Source: Streptomyces sp. Je 1-369 (lineage in GTDB: Bacteria; Actinomycetota; Actinomycetes; Streptomycetales; Streptomycetaceae). From it: DNA of 64,000 nucleotides. The stretch covers positions 3,811,254-3,875,253 of the forward strand of contig NZ_CP101750.1 in the NCBI RefSeq assembly GCF_026810505.1. The letters run 5' to 3'. Under the pieces are notes generated by a model. That model made no database searches. It was not told where the DNA came from and saw nothing but the letters and a program-made list of their open reading frames with translations. Positions 7,518 through 14,856 of this stretch are shown in pieces. The stretch's first letter is position 1; each line of letters begins with the position of its first letter. Both the position numbers and the translations under genes were made by a program.

Positions 7518-7593
7518 CCATAACTATGTTCATGACCGCAGTATCAACAGCAACAGAGAAAAAAGCGCCCCCTTCCGCCCCTGAACTCCCGTC

Positions 7594-7809
7594 TCAGGTG
7601 CGGATGCGGACCCCGTGGCGCGTGCGCATGCGATGGAGCTCCCACAGGGCCACCGCCGTCACGGACACCGGGCCGCCCAGAATCGCGCCCCACTGCGCCG
7701 CCGGCGGACCGTGCGGCAGCCCGCCCTCCATCGCCTCCGCCCGGCGGCGGGCGGAACGGATCACCGGGATCAGGGGGATCAGGGGGCCGAAAACGCCCTG
7801 CCGCCCCAC
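7594..7809 (-). CDS. Small basic, possibly membrane-associated protein
   Basis: From a GTG at 7809, 71 codons run to TGA at 7594, with almost every third position G or C, a coding signature. The product has a hydrophobic start (GVFGPLIPLIPVI), a central basic stretch (RSARRRAEAM) and a second hydrophobic patch (WGAILGGPVSVTAVALWEL), ending RMRTRHGVRIRT. There is no good ribosome-binding site and I do not recognise a family. It is divergent from the P450 gene. Confidence 0.4.
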   Translation of the reverse strand: MGRQGVFGPLIPLIPVIRSARRRAEAMEGGLPHGPPAAQWGAILGGPVSVTAVALWELHRMRTRHGVRIRT

Positions 7810-7902
7810 CCGTGCCGTTCGTTGGCCTGAGGGCAGCAGAGATCGCCGGTGGCCGGCGGCATCGGAGTGCATCGAAGTGCGGCGGATTGCGGAGGTGGCG
7901 CC

Positions 7903-9279
7903 ATGCGGATTCCAGGGCCGGAGATGCGTGATGACGGTGGGGTCGGGGCCATCTCGGACGCGGGTGGTCTGCATCTTTATCAGCTTCGGCTGCACGCCGA
8001 GTACGGAGGCGTCGTGCAGTTTCAGTTGCCGGGCGTGGGCGTCGCCGTGTCCGTCTCCGATCCTCTGGTCCTTGAGGAGACCGCTCGTATCGACGAGCGG
8101 CCCGCCGCCCTCTTCTCGTTCCTGGAACCCCTCTGCGAAGCCGGGAACCTTCAGGTCATCGGGGCGGAGGAGCACGGGCCCTGGCGGCGCGTGCTGTTGG
8201 AGGTGTTCGCCGGGCGGCCGTCCCACGAACGGCACTTCGGGGAGTTCGTGTCTCTGGTGGAGGGGCTCGCCGAACGGTGGGACGGGGACGGGGACAGTGG
8301 TGGTGTGGGTGTGGGTGTGGGTGCGGGTCGGGTTCCCGTCCTCCTTCAGAAGGATCTGACCGCGCTCTCCTTGCGCATGATCTGCGCCTACGCGTTGGGC
8401 GGCGCCGACGGCGCCGGAAGTGGCGTCGTCGAGGCCGAGAAAGTCGTCGACGCGTTCGAAGTCGTACTCAGCGAGGACAACAGCACGAACCAGCGGGCCT
8501 CGCTCGCCCTCGACTACCTGCGCGCCACCGTCGACCGCGTCATCGCCGCCCATGAGGGGAGGGAGGGGAGGGAGGCGAGGGCGGGGCAAGAACGTCGTGG
8601 TGATCGGAGCGACCTCATCCACGCCCTCCTCGCCACCCGCACCTCCCCCGCCCGCATCCGCGACACCGTCATGGTGACCATGCTCGCCGCCCACCACACC
8701 ACCGGCGTCGCCGTCTCCTGGACCCTGCACCTGCTCGGGCGCCACCCCGAGGTCGCCGAGCGCGTCGCCGCCGAACTCGACCGCGTCCTCGGCGACCGGT
8801 CCGCGCCCGACTACGGCGACCTGCGCGAACTCACGTACCTGGACATGGTGCTCAAGGAGTCCATGCGGCTCTACCCGCCCGGGCCCTACGGGGCCCGCGA
8901 GACCACCGAGGACATGGTCCTCGACGGCGCCGACGGCACGTACGAGATTCCCGCCGGCACCACCGTCTTCTATCCCTTCTGGGCCGTGCACATGAACCCC
9001 GACCACTGGCCCGAGCCCGCGAAGTTCGTGCCCGAGCGGTTCGCCCCGGAGGCGGTGGCCGCGCGGTCGCGGTTCGCCTACGTTCCCTTCGGGGTCGGGC
9101 CGCGCAGCTGTGAAGGCGCCGGGCTTGCCATGGTCGAGGCCCAGTTGACGCTCGCCGTGCTGCTGAAGCGGTTCCGGTTCCGGCCCGTGGAGGGGCACGA
9201 GGTGACGCCCGTCGAGCGGTTCGTGCTGTGGGCCGCCGACGACATTCCGATGGTCGTCACCCCGCGCGCGAGCCGGTGA
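7903..9279 (+). CDS. Cytochrome P450, CYP51-like
   Basis: A 458-residue P450. The heme-ligand loop is FGVGPRSCEG near residue 396, the ExxR motif is KESMR near 317, and the I-helix segment is MLAAHHTTG near 261. The HHT in the oxygen-activating groove matches the CYP51 pattern (AGHHTS) rather than the usual acid-Thr pair. No ferredoxin or reductase gene is adjacent. The start at 7903 is chosen because GGAGGTG lies 5 nt upstream. Two in-frame simple repeats, GTGTGG-type at about 8300-8330 and GAGGG-type at about 8554-8580, encode glycine/valine and glutamate/arginine runs in surface regions. The substrate is unknown. Confidence 0.85.
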   Translation: MRIPGPEMRDDGGVGAISDAGGLHLYQLRLHAEYGGVVQFQLPGVGVAVSVSDPLVLEETARIDERPAALFSFLEPLCEAGNLQVIGAEEHGPWRRVLLEVFAGRPSHERHFGEFVSLVEGLAERWDGDGDSGGVGVGVGAGRVPVLLQKDLTALSLRMICAYALGGADGAGSGVVEAEKVVDAFEVVLSEDNSTNQRASLALDYLRATVDRVIAAHEGREGREARAGQERRGDRSDLIHALLATRTSPARIRDTVMVTMLAAHHTTGVAVSWTLHLLGRHPEVAERVAAELDRVLGDRSAPDYGDLRELTYLDMVLKESMRLYPPGPYGARETTEDMVLDGADGTYEIPAGTTVFYPFWAVHMNPDHWPEPAKFVPERFAPEAVAARSRFAYVPFGVGPRSCEGAGLAMVEAQLTLAVLLKRFRFRPVEGHEVTPVERFVLWAADDIPMVVTPRASR

Positions 9280-9288
9280 GCCGAACCC

Positions 9289-9735
9289 TCAGCCGAGGTT
9301 CTCGCCGTACACGCGGTCCACCGTCATCGTCATCAGCACCCTGCGGTCGGCCACCATCACCGCGCGGTACTCGTCCCAGTCCGGGTGCTCACCGGACGCC
9401 AGGCGGTAGTAGCGCACCAGCGCCTCCACCTCGGGGCCCTCGGGGTCGGTGCCCGGGCCCGTCAGGATCGCCGTGCCCTCGGCGGTGGCCCACGAGCGGC
9501 CGTCGGGGCCAGTGACCTCCAGCGTGGCTCGCGGGTCCCTGCGCAGGTTCGCCGTCTTGGCGCGGCCCTCGGTCATCGACACGTGGACGACGTCCGCCTC
9601 GGCGTCGTAGAACGGCATGACGGGTGAGAGCTGGGGGCGGCCGTCCTTCTTGATCGTGGCGAGTACGCCGAGACGGGATGCCGCGAGCAGCGTGCGGGGG
9701 TCGTAGGCGGATCCGGGGGCGCGGGTTTCGGACAC
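9289..9735 (-). CDS. PPOX-class F420-dependent oxidoreductase-like protein
   Basis: A 148-residue split beta-barrel flavin/F420-binding protein. Family hallmarks are LAASRLGVLATIKKDGRPQL at the N-terminus, then VVHVSMTEGRAKTANLRRDP, and a C-terminal VMVADRRVLMTMTVDRVYG. Relatives bind F420 or FMN and reduce small molecules, or sometimes only bind heme or flavin. The GTG start follows GGAGAGGTCCC. It converges with the P450 gene, 9 bp between stops. The FbiC gene elsewhere in this window shows that the organism makes the F420 precursor. Confidence 0.85.
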   Translation of the reverse strand: MSETRAPGSAYDPRTLLAASRLGVLATIKKDGRPQLSPVMPFYDAEADVVHVSMTEGRAKTANLRRDPRATLEVTGPDGRSWATAEGTAILTGPGTDPEGPEVEALVRYYRLASGEHPDWDEYRAVMVADRRVLMTMTVDRVYGENLG

Positions 9736-10137
9736 GGGACCTCTCCGAGGGTGGGGCCGGGCTGGCCGAAGGGCAGGGCTCGGGCCGCGGGCTGCGGCCC
9801 CTCCTCCTCAGCAAGCCGTTCCCGGCGCCGGTAATTCCCCTTCGGCAGGCCCGACAGCGGCAGGCCCGACCGCCGACCGCGGCAGGCCCGACCCGCGGCA
9901 CGGTCCCCGCACGCTCGGTGCCCGTTGGCGCCCGCTAGGCGCCCGCTAGGCGGTCAACCCCTAACATACGTCGAACAGTTGATGCTTTGACGTTATCGCC
10001 CAATGACATCGGTACGAACACGCCCCGCCCCCGAATACTCGTCCCGACCGGAAACCGCACCCGCAGGCCTCCGGTCCCGGCTGCCCGGACATCCCGGGCG
10101 CACCGGATACCGGCCTTTCCCCGGAAGGGACACCCCC
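9736..10137. repeat. 402-bp intergenic region with short direct repeats
   Basis: No gene is visible. CGGCAGGCCCGAC occurs three times (9843-9855, 9858-9870 and 9880-9892), and GGCGCCCGCTA occurs twice near 9926-9950. The last 150 bp are more AT-rich (CCTAACATACG, GTTGATGC) and probably hold the snapalysin promoter. No LysR-type activator gene, the usual divergent partner of snapalysin, is present. Confidence 0.5.
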
Positions 10138-10833
10138 ATGAACAGATCCCGCACCAGCCTCCTCGCCACCCTCGGCTCCGCCGCCCTCGTGGCGTCGCTG
10201 GCCGCCGCGCCCTCCGCGTTCGCGGCCCCGGCAGCCGAGACGGTCAAGCCCTCGTCGACGTCCGCGACCTCCACGTACACCGCGTCGTCGTACACGGGCT
10301 CCGCCGAGGAGCAGGCCGCCAACAAGAAGTTCTTCGACGCCGTCATGAAGTCGGCACTGAAGAAGCAGGCGGCGAAGCCCGGCATCCAGGTCGTCACCGT
10401 CACCTACAACACCAGCCGGGCGCCCAGCTTCCGCAGCCAGATATCCCAGAGCACGCAGATCTGGAACTCCTCGGTCAGCAACGTGAAGCTGCAGGAGACC
10501 AGCTCGACCGGTAACTTCCAGTACCGCGAGGGCAATGACTCGCGTGGCTCGTACGCCTCCACCGACGGGCACGGCCGCGGGTACATCTTCCTGGACTACC
10601 GGCAGAACCAGCAGTACAACTCCACGCGTGTGACGGCGCACGAGACGGGTCACGTTCTCGGTCTGCCCGACCACTACTCGGGTCCGTGCAGCGAGCTGAT
10701 GTCCGGTGGCGGCCCCGGCACGTCCTGCACCAACGCGTACCCGAACGCGCAGGAGCGGTCGAGGGTCAACCAGCTCTGGGCCAACGGCCTGGCCATCTTC
10801 AAGGACAAGGGTGCACTGACCAAGGTCCGCTGA
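10138..10833 (+). CDS. snpA: Snapalysin-type secreted zinc metalloprotease (M7)
   Basis: A 231-residue preproprotein. The signal peptide covers residues 1 to about 30 ([20 protein letters not shown], then AFA), a short propeptide follows, and the mature domain begins near residue 90. The zinc motif [11 protein letters not shown] matches the snapalysin HExxHxxGxxD consensus with aspartate as third ligand, and the downstream SELMSGG is the Met-turn. Two C-terminal cysteines can form the conserved disulfide. GGAAGGGAC precedes the ATG. Members digest milk proteins and other extracellular substrates. The length is normal for the family. Confidence 0.9.
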   Translation: MNRSRTSLLATLGSAALVASLAAAPSAFAAPAAETVKPSSTSATSTYTASSYTGSAEEQAANKKFFDAVMKSALKKQAAKPGIQVVTVTYNTSRAPSFRSQISQSTQIWNSSVSNVKLQETSSTGNFQYREGNDSRGSYASTDGHGRGYIFLDYRQNQQYNSTRVTAHETGHVLGLPDHYSGPCSELMSGGGPGTSCTNAYPNAQERSRVNQLWANGLAIFKDKGALTKVR

Positions 10834-10941
10834 CCCCCGTCGGCCACGCGCGGTCTCCCCACCGCGTTCGCGAGCGGACTGTTACGTACCGCTAACCGCC
10901 TCCGGGCCAACCCGGCCGCGTGCGGCGCGCTCTCCTCCGGC

Positions 10942-12894
10942 ATGGGTACACATGCTCAGCGGAGGAGGTCGCGTCGCCGCGGCCGGCGACGGATCGTGGA
11001 CTACCCGCGCGCCGGAAGGAGCGGCGTCCGGCGCTGGCTCCCGTCGTGGCGCCTGCTCCTCGGCGCGGCGGGCCTCTTCGCCGCCTCCGTCGCCACGCTC
11101 TTCGTCTGCGTGTACGTCAGCGTGGACATCCCGGACGAGAACGCGGCGGCCCGCCGCGAGGCCAACGTCTACTACTGGTCCGACGGCTCGCAGATGGTGA
11201 GCACCGGAGCCGTCAACCGGCAGAACGTGGAGCTGAACCAGATCGCGCCGTCCGCCGTGGACGCGGTGATCGCCGCCGAGAACGAGACCTTCTACGAGGA
11301 CTCAGGGGTCTCCCCCAAGGGCCTGGCCCGCGCCGTCGTGAACATGGTGCGCGGCCGCGAGACGCAGGGCGGCTCCACCATCACCCAGCAGTACGTGAAG
11401 AACACCTACCTCTCGCAGGACCAGACGGTCACGCGGAAGGTCAAGGAGTTCGTCATCGCCCTGAAGGTGGACCGCAAGAAGAGCAAGGACGAGATCCTCA
11501 AGGGGTATCTGAACACCAGCTGGTTCGGGCGCGGCGCCAACGGGATCGAGGCCGCCGCCCGCGCCTACTACGGCATCCCCGCGAAGGAGCTGAACCCCAG
11601 CCAGGGGGCCATGCTCGCCGCCATGCTGAAGGGCGCCGACCTGTACGACCCCTCCGTCAGCGCCGCCAACCACGAGCGGGCGCGGGAGCGCTGGGCGTGG
11701 ATCCTGGACCGGCAGGTCGCCGTCGGGTTGATGGCCGAGAAGGAGCGGGCGAAGTACCGGACCTTCCCCGAGCCGCGCAGACAGTCGCGCTCCACCAGCC
11801 TCGGCGGCCAGACCGGCTACCTCGTCGACGTCGCCAACCGGTACCTCAAGCAGCAGACCGGACTGACCGACGAAGAGCTGGCTCGCGGTGGCTACGAGAT
11901 CCACACCACGTTCGACAGGACCAAGGTGCGCCGCCTGGAGCGGGCGGTGCGGCGCGTCGTCGCGCGTGACCTCGACCCGAAGGAGCGGGCGGCCGACCGG
12001 CACGTGCAGGTCGGCGCGGCGTCCGTGCGGCCCTCCGACGGGGCGCTCGTCGCGCTGTACGGCGGGCCCGACGCCACCACGCACTTCACCAACAACGCCG
12101 ACACGTCGGGCGTCCCCGTGGGCTCGGCCTTCAAGCCGTTCGTGCTGGCGGCGGCGTTGCAGCACGGGGTGTCGGCGCACGAGCCGACGGCCGACGCGGT
12201 GGCGCCGCTCAGCGGTCGCGCGGCGGCGGGGGCGGGGGCGCGACAGAGCATTCTGGCCGACAGTCGCTACGCGGCGGACGGGGTCCTGCGCCGGTCCGAC
12301 GGCGCCCCCGACCCCGACCGGCCGACGCTGCGGGAGGCGCTGGTGTCCGGCGGCAACGCCACGTACGTACGCCTCGGCAAGGATGTCGGGCTGGACATGG
12401 TGCGCAGGACCGCGGTCTCGGCCGGGCTGCTGCGGCACAGCATGGCCCTCCTGGAGCCGACGTTCTCCGTCGGCACGTCGACGCCCAGCGCGATCCGCAT
12501 GGCCACCGCGTACGGGACGTTCGCCAACGACGGCGTGCGGCGCGATCCGTACTCGGTGACGAAGGTCGTCAAGGACGGTGAGCCACTGCCCGGCCTCGCC
12601 CCGCCCTCGTCCCGGCGCGCGCTCGACCCGCAGGTGGCCCAGGAGGTCACCGACGCCCTGCGCACGGCGGGCAAACGCCTCGGCGTGGACGTCGCCGTCG
12701 GCCGCACGGGCGACCAGGACCGGCTCAGGACGGCCTGGTTCACGGGCTACTCGAAGGACCTGTCGACGGCGGTGACGCTGTTCCGGCTGCGGCCCGGCGA
12801 GCCGCAGCTGCTGCCCCTGTCGGGGGTGGCCGGGAAGAAGTCGGAGCGCGGCAACGTGCTGCCGCCGCGGATCTGGAAGGAGTACGAGGAGTAG
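10942..12894 (+). CDS. Class A penicillin-binding protein (GT51 + transpeptidase-like)
   Basis: A 650-residue bifunctional-type PBP. An arginine-rich cytosolic tail and one membrane helix (about residues 36-58) lead into a GT51 glycosyltransferase domain whose catalytic glutamate lies in AAENETFYEDSG (about 113) with GGSTITQQYVKN following. The transpeptidase-like domain has the serine motif GSAFKPF near residue 393, but the SxN region reads SGGN and the KTG region reads GRTG (about 588). The polymerising half looks intact, whereas the crosslinking half has lost consensus residues. No clear ribosome-binding site precedes the ATG. Confidence 0.85.
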   Translation: MGTHAQRRRSRRRGRRRIVDYPRAGRSGVRRWLPSWRLLLGAAGLFAASVATLFVCVYVSVDIPDENAAARREANVYYWSDGSQMVSTGAVNRQNVELNQIAPSAVDAVIAAENETFYEDSGVSPKGLARAVVNMVRGRETQGGSTITQQYVKNTYLSQDQTVTRKVKEFVIALKVDRKKSKDEILKGYLNTSWFGRGANGIEAAARAYYGIPAKELNPSQGAMLAAMLKGADLYDPSVSAANHERARERWAWILDRQVAVGLMAEKERAKYRTFPEPRRQSRSTSLGGQTGYLVDVANRYLKQQTGLTDEELARGGYEIHTTFDRTKVRRLERAVRRVVARDLDPKERAADRHVQVGAASVRPSDGALVALYGGPDATTHFTNNADTSGVPVGSAFKPFVLAAALQHGVSAHEPTADAVAPLSGRAAAGAGARQSILADSRYAADGVLRRSDGAPDPDRPTLREALVSGGNATYVRLGKDVGLDMVRRTAVSAGLLRHSMALLEPTFSVGTSTPSAIRMATAYGTFANDGVRRDPYSVTKVVKDGEPLPGLAPPSSRRALDPQVAQEVTDALRTAGKRLGVDVAVGRTGDQDRLRTAWFTGYSKDLSTAVTLFRLRPGEPQLLPLSGVAGKKSERGNVLPPRIWKEYEE

Positions 12895-12914
12895 GGCCGC
12901 CCCGTCGGTCCTCA

Positions 12915-12940
12915 GAGCCTGTGTCATGACCCCGGCCGGG
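12915..12940. repeat. Solo copy of a MITE-like terminal repeat
   Basis: GAGCCTGTGTCATGACCCCG and the following bases closely match both ends of the element at 63019-63211 (there GAGCCTGTGTCGTAACCCCG). It lies 20 bp after the PBP stop codon. No second end is visible nearby, so it is probably a decayed or partial copy. Confidence 0.5.
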
Positions 12941-13062
12941 GGCGACCGTGCGGCCGGTGCGCCGCCCGTGCTCCCGCGCGCTCCCTCCGTGCGCGGTGCT
13001 CCCCCTGCCTCCCCATGCAGCCCAGGAGCCTTTGACCGTCCCCGCACCTATCCTGGGGAAAC

Positions 13063-14856
13063 ATGGAGGGGGACGCGGCAACCGCGGACGGGGGAACCAA
13101 CTCACCCATGGATCATGCGAGTTGGCGGGTCCGGCTGCGGCGCTGGGCGGTTTCGGGCAGCGGTGACGTGCTGGGCGCCGGGGTGCTGTTCGGCACCGAC
13201 CGGGTGCTCACCTGCGCCCACGTGATCCGCGACCCGGCGACCGGGCTGCGCCCCGATCGCGTGCAGGTCGAGTTCCCGCTGCTCCAGGGCCTCACCCGCA
13301 CCCCGCACCGCACCGCGACCGTCGCCGCGGGCCACTGGGTGCCGCCCTTCGGCAAGGCACAGGGCGACCTCGCGGTCCTCGTACTGGACGACCCCGCGCC
13401 CCTCCCCTCGCCGGTCGCCCTGCACCGCACGCTCGACTACCGGGGCGCCACGGTCCTCGTCGACGGGTTCCCCGAGTACCGGTCGGGCGGGCAGTGGCTC
13501 ACCGGGGTCTGCCGGGGGCCCGGCGGGGAGGGCGACGAACGGGTGCAGATCGACCTCACCGGAGCCGGGGCGGACTCCGGGCAGCGGCTGCGGGGCGGGT
13601 TCAGCGGGGCGGGCGTGCGGGAAGAGGGCAGCGACCGGCTGCTCGGCATCCTGGCGCAGGCCGACGAGCGCGGCGAGCACGGGTACATGATCCCGGCGGC
13701 CACCGTCGCCAAGTACTTCCGCCGCTTCGCCGAACGGTACGTGACCGGGCCGCACGCCATCCCCGGCCACCGCGTCGTCTCGGCGGACGCCGCCCGCACG
13801 GCCCGCCCGCACGGACTCCAGCGCACCGTCACGCGCTGGCTGAACGGGGACGCGGACGCCTGGGACACCGAGGTCCTCTTCATCGCCGAGGACGACGACC
13901 GGGCACGCCAGGCCCTGTACGTCGTCCTGAACATGGCCGACCGCGAACAGTCCCCGCAGCTGGCGGTGCGGCCCGTCGGACCCGGCGCCGACGCACCGCC
14001 CGGCGGCGACTCGCTCCTGTCGCGCGCCGGCATCGCGCCCCGCGTCGGCAGCATCGGCCTCGTCCTCGACCTGGAGGGCGCCGCCCTGGAGGACCCCGAC
14101 CAGCCGGAGCTCCGCGAAGCCCTCGCCGTACTGCGGCACGAGCTGCGCCACGCCGCCGGACGGCGCACCGCCCCGCGGCGGCGCCCCGCCGTCGCCGTGC
14201 TCTACGCCGACCGGTCCGCCACCGAACCGGCCGCCGCCGCCAAGGCACTCGGCGAACTGGCCGCATCGGGCGCCCGGTTGCTGCTCGTCGTCCGCTCCAG
14301 CACGCACGGCTTCACCTACGCCCTCGCCGAGAAGCTGCTGCCCGCCGAGCGTGCCGCACAGTGGCTGCAACGGATCGGCACCCGCGTCGACGCCCTCGCC
14401 GACACCGAACGCGGCGCGCGGCGCCTCTTCCACCGCGTCGAACCGCACGTCGTCGACCCGCCGGTCGCCACCGGGTACGCGGCGCGGGCCGCCCTGTGGA
14501 CCGTCCAGCTCAGCAACGAACTGCGCCCGCTGACGGGCCGGGGCGGCCCGCACCTCCTGGAGAAGCTGTCGTACGCCGAACAGGCCGTGGACACCTACCT
14601 GTTGCGGGCCGAGCGGGCCGAGAGCGAGCTGCGCGCTGTGCTCGACGAGCACCTGCGGCTGCGCGGGCTGCTCCGCGACCACCTGGCGCGGCTCGCTCGG
14701 CGCGGCCTCGCCGAGCACCCGGACGCCGTCGGGCCCTACCGCGCGGCCCAGCAGCTCCTGCTGGCCGGGCCCTGTCCGCTGGCCGACGCCGAACGGGCGG
14801 TGACGGCGTTCGCGCGGGTGGTGCGGCGGCTCGCCGACGCGGGCGGTGATCCGTGA
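13063..14856 (+). CDS. Trypsin-like serine protease with helical C-terminal domain
   Basis: A 597-residue protein without a signal peptide, so probably cytosolic. Residues 15-220 form a trypsin/DegP-like protease: histidine in TCAHVIRD, aspartate in GDLAVLVLDDP and serine in GGFSGAGV, so the triad is intact. Residues 245-420 carry a Rossmann-like region of unknown family, and the last 130 are alpha-helical. In actinobacteria, trypsin modules of this kind are found fused to or beside kinase, VWA and NTPase signalling proteins. The start at 13063 (GGGGAAAC before ATG) is preferred over 13108. The stop overlaps the kinase start by 4 bp, making this the first gene of the operon. Confidence 0.75.
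   Translation: MEGDAATADGGTNSPMDHASWRVRLRRWAVSGSGDVLGAGVLFGTDRVLTCAHVIRDPATGLRPDRVQVEFPLLQGLTRTPHRTATVAAGHWVPPFGKAQGDLAVLVLDDPAPLPSPVALHRTLDYRGATVLVDGFPEYRSGGQWLTGVCRGPGGEGDERVQIDLTGAGADSGQRLRGGFSGAGVREEGSDRLLGILAQADERGEHGYMIPAATVAKYFRRFAERYVTGPHAIPGHRVVSADAARTARPHGLQRTVTRWLNGDADAWDTEVLFIAEDDDRARQALYVVLNMADREQSPQLAVRPVGPGADAPPGGDSLLSRAGIAPRVGSIGLVLDLEGAALEDPDQPELREALAVLRHELRHAAGRRTAPRRRPAVAVLYADRSATEPAAAAKALGELAASGARLLLVVRSSTHGFTYALAEKLLPAERAAQWLQRIGTRVDALADTERGARRLFHRVEPHVVDPPVATGYAARAALWTVQLSNELRPLTGRGGPHLLEKLSYAEQAVDTYLLRAERAESELRAVLDEHLRLRGLLRDHLARLARRGLAEHPDAVGPYRAAQQLLLAGPCPLADAERAVTAFARVVRRLADAGGDP

Noticed and set aside
12915..13062. A second intact MITE after the PBP gene
   Set aside because: Only one terminal repeat is present; the sequence after it shows no matching inverted end before the protease start.
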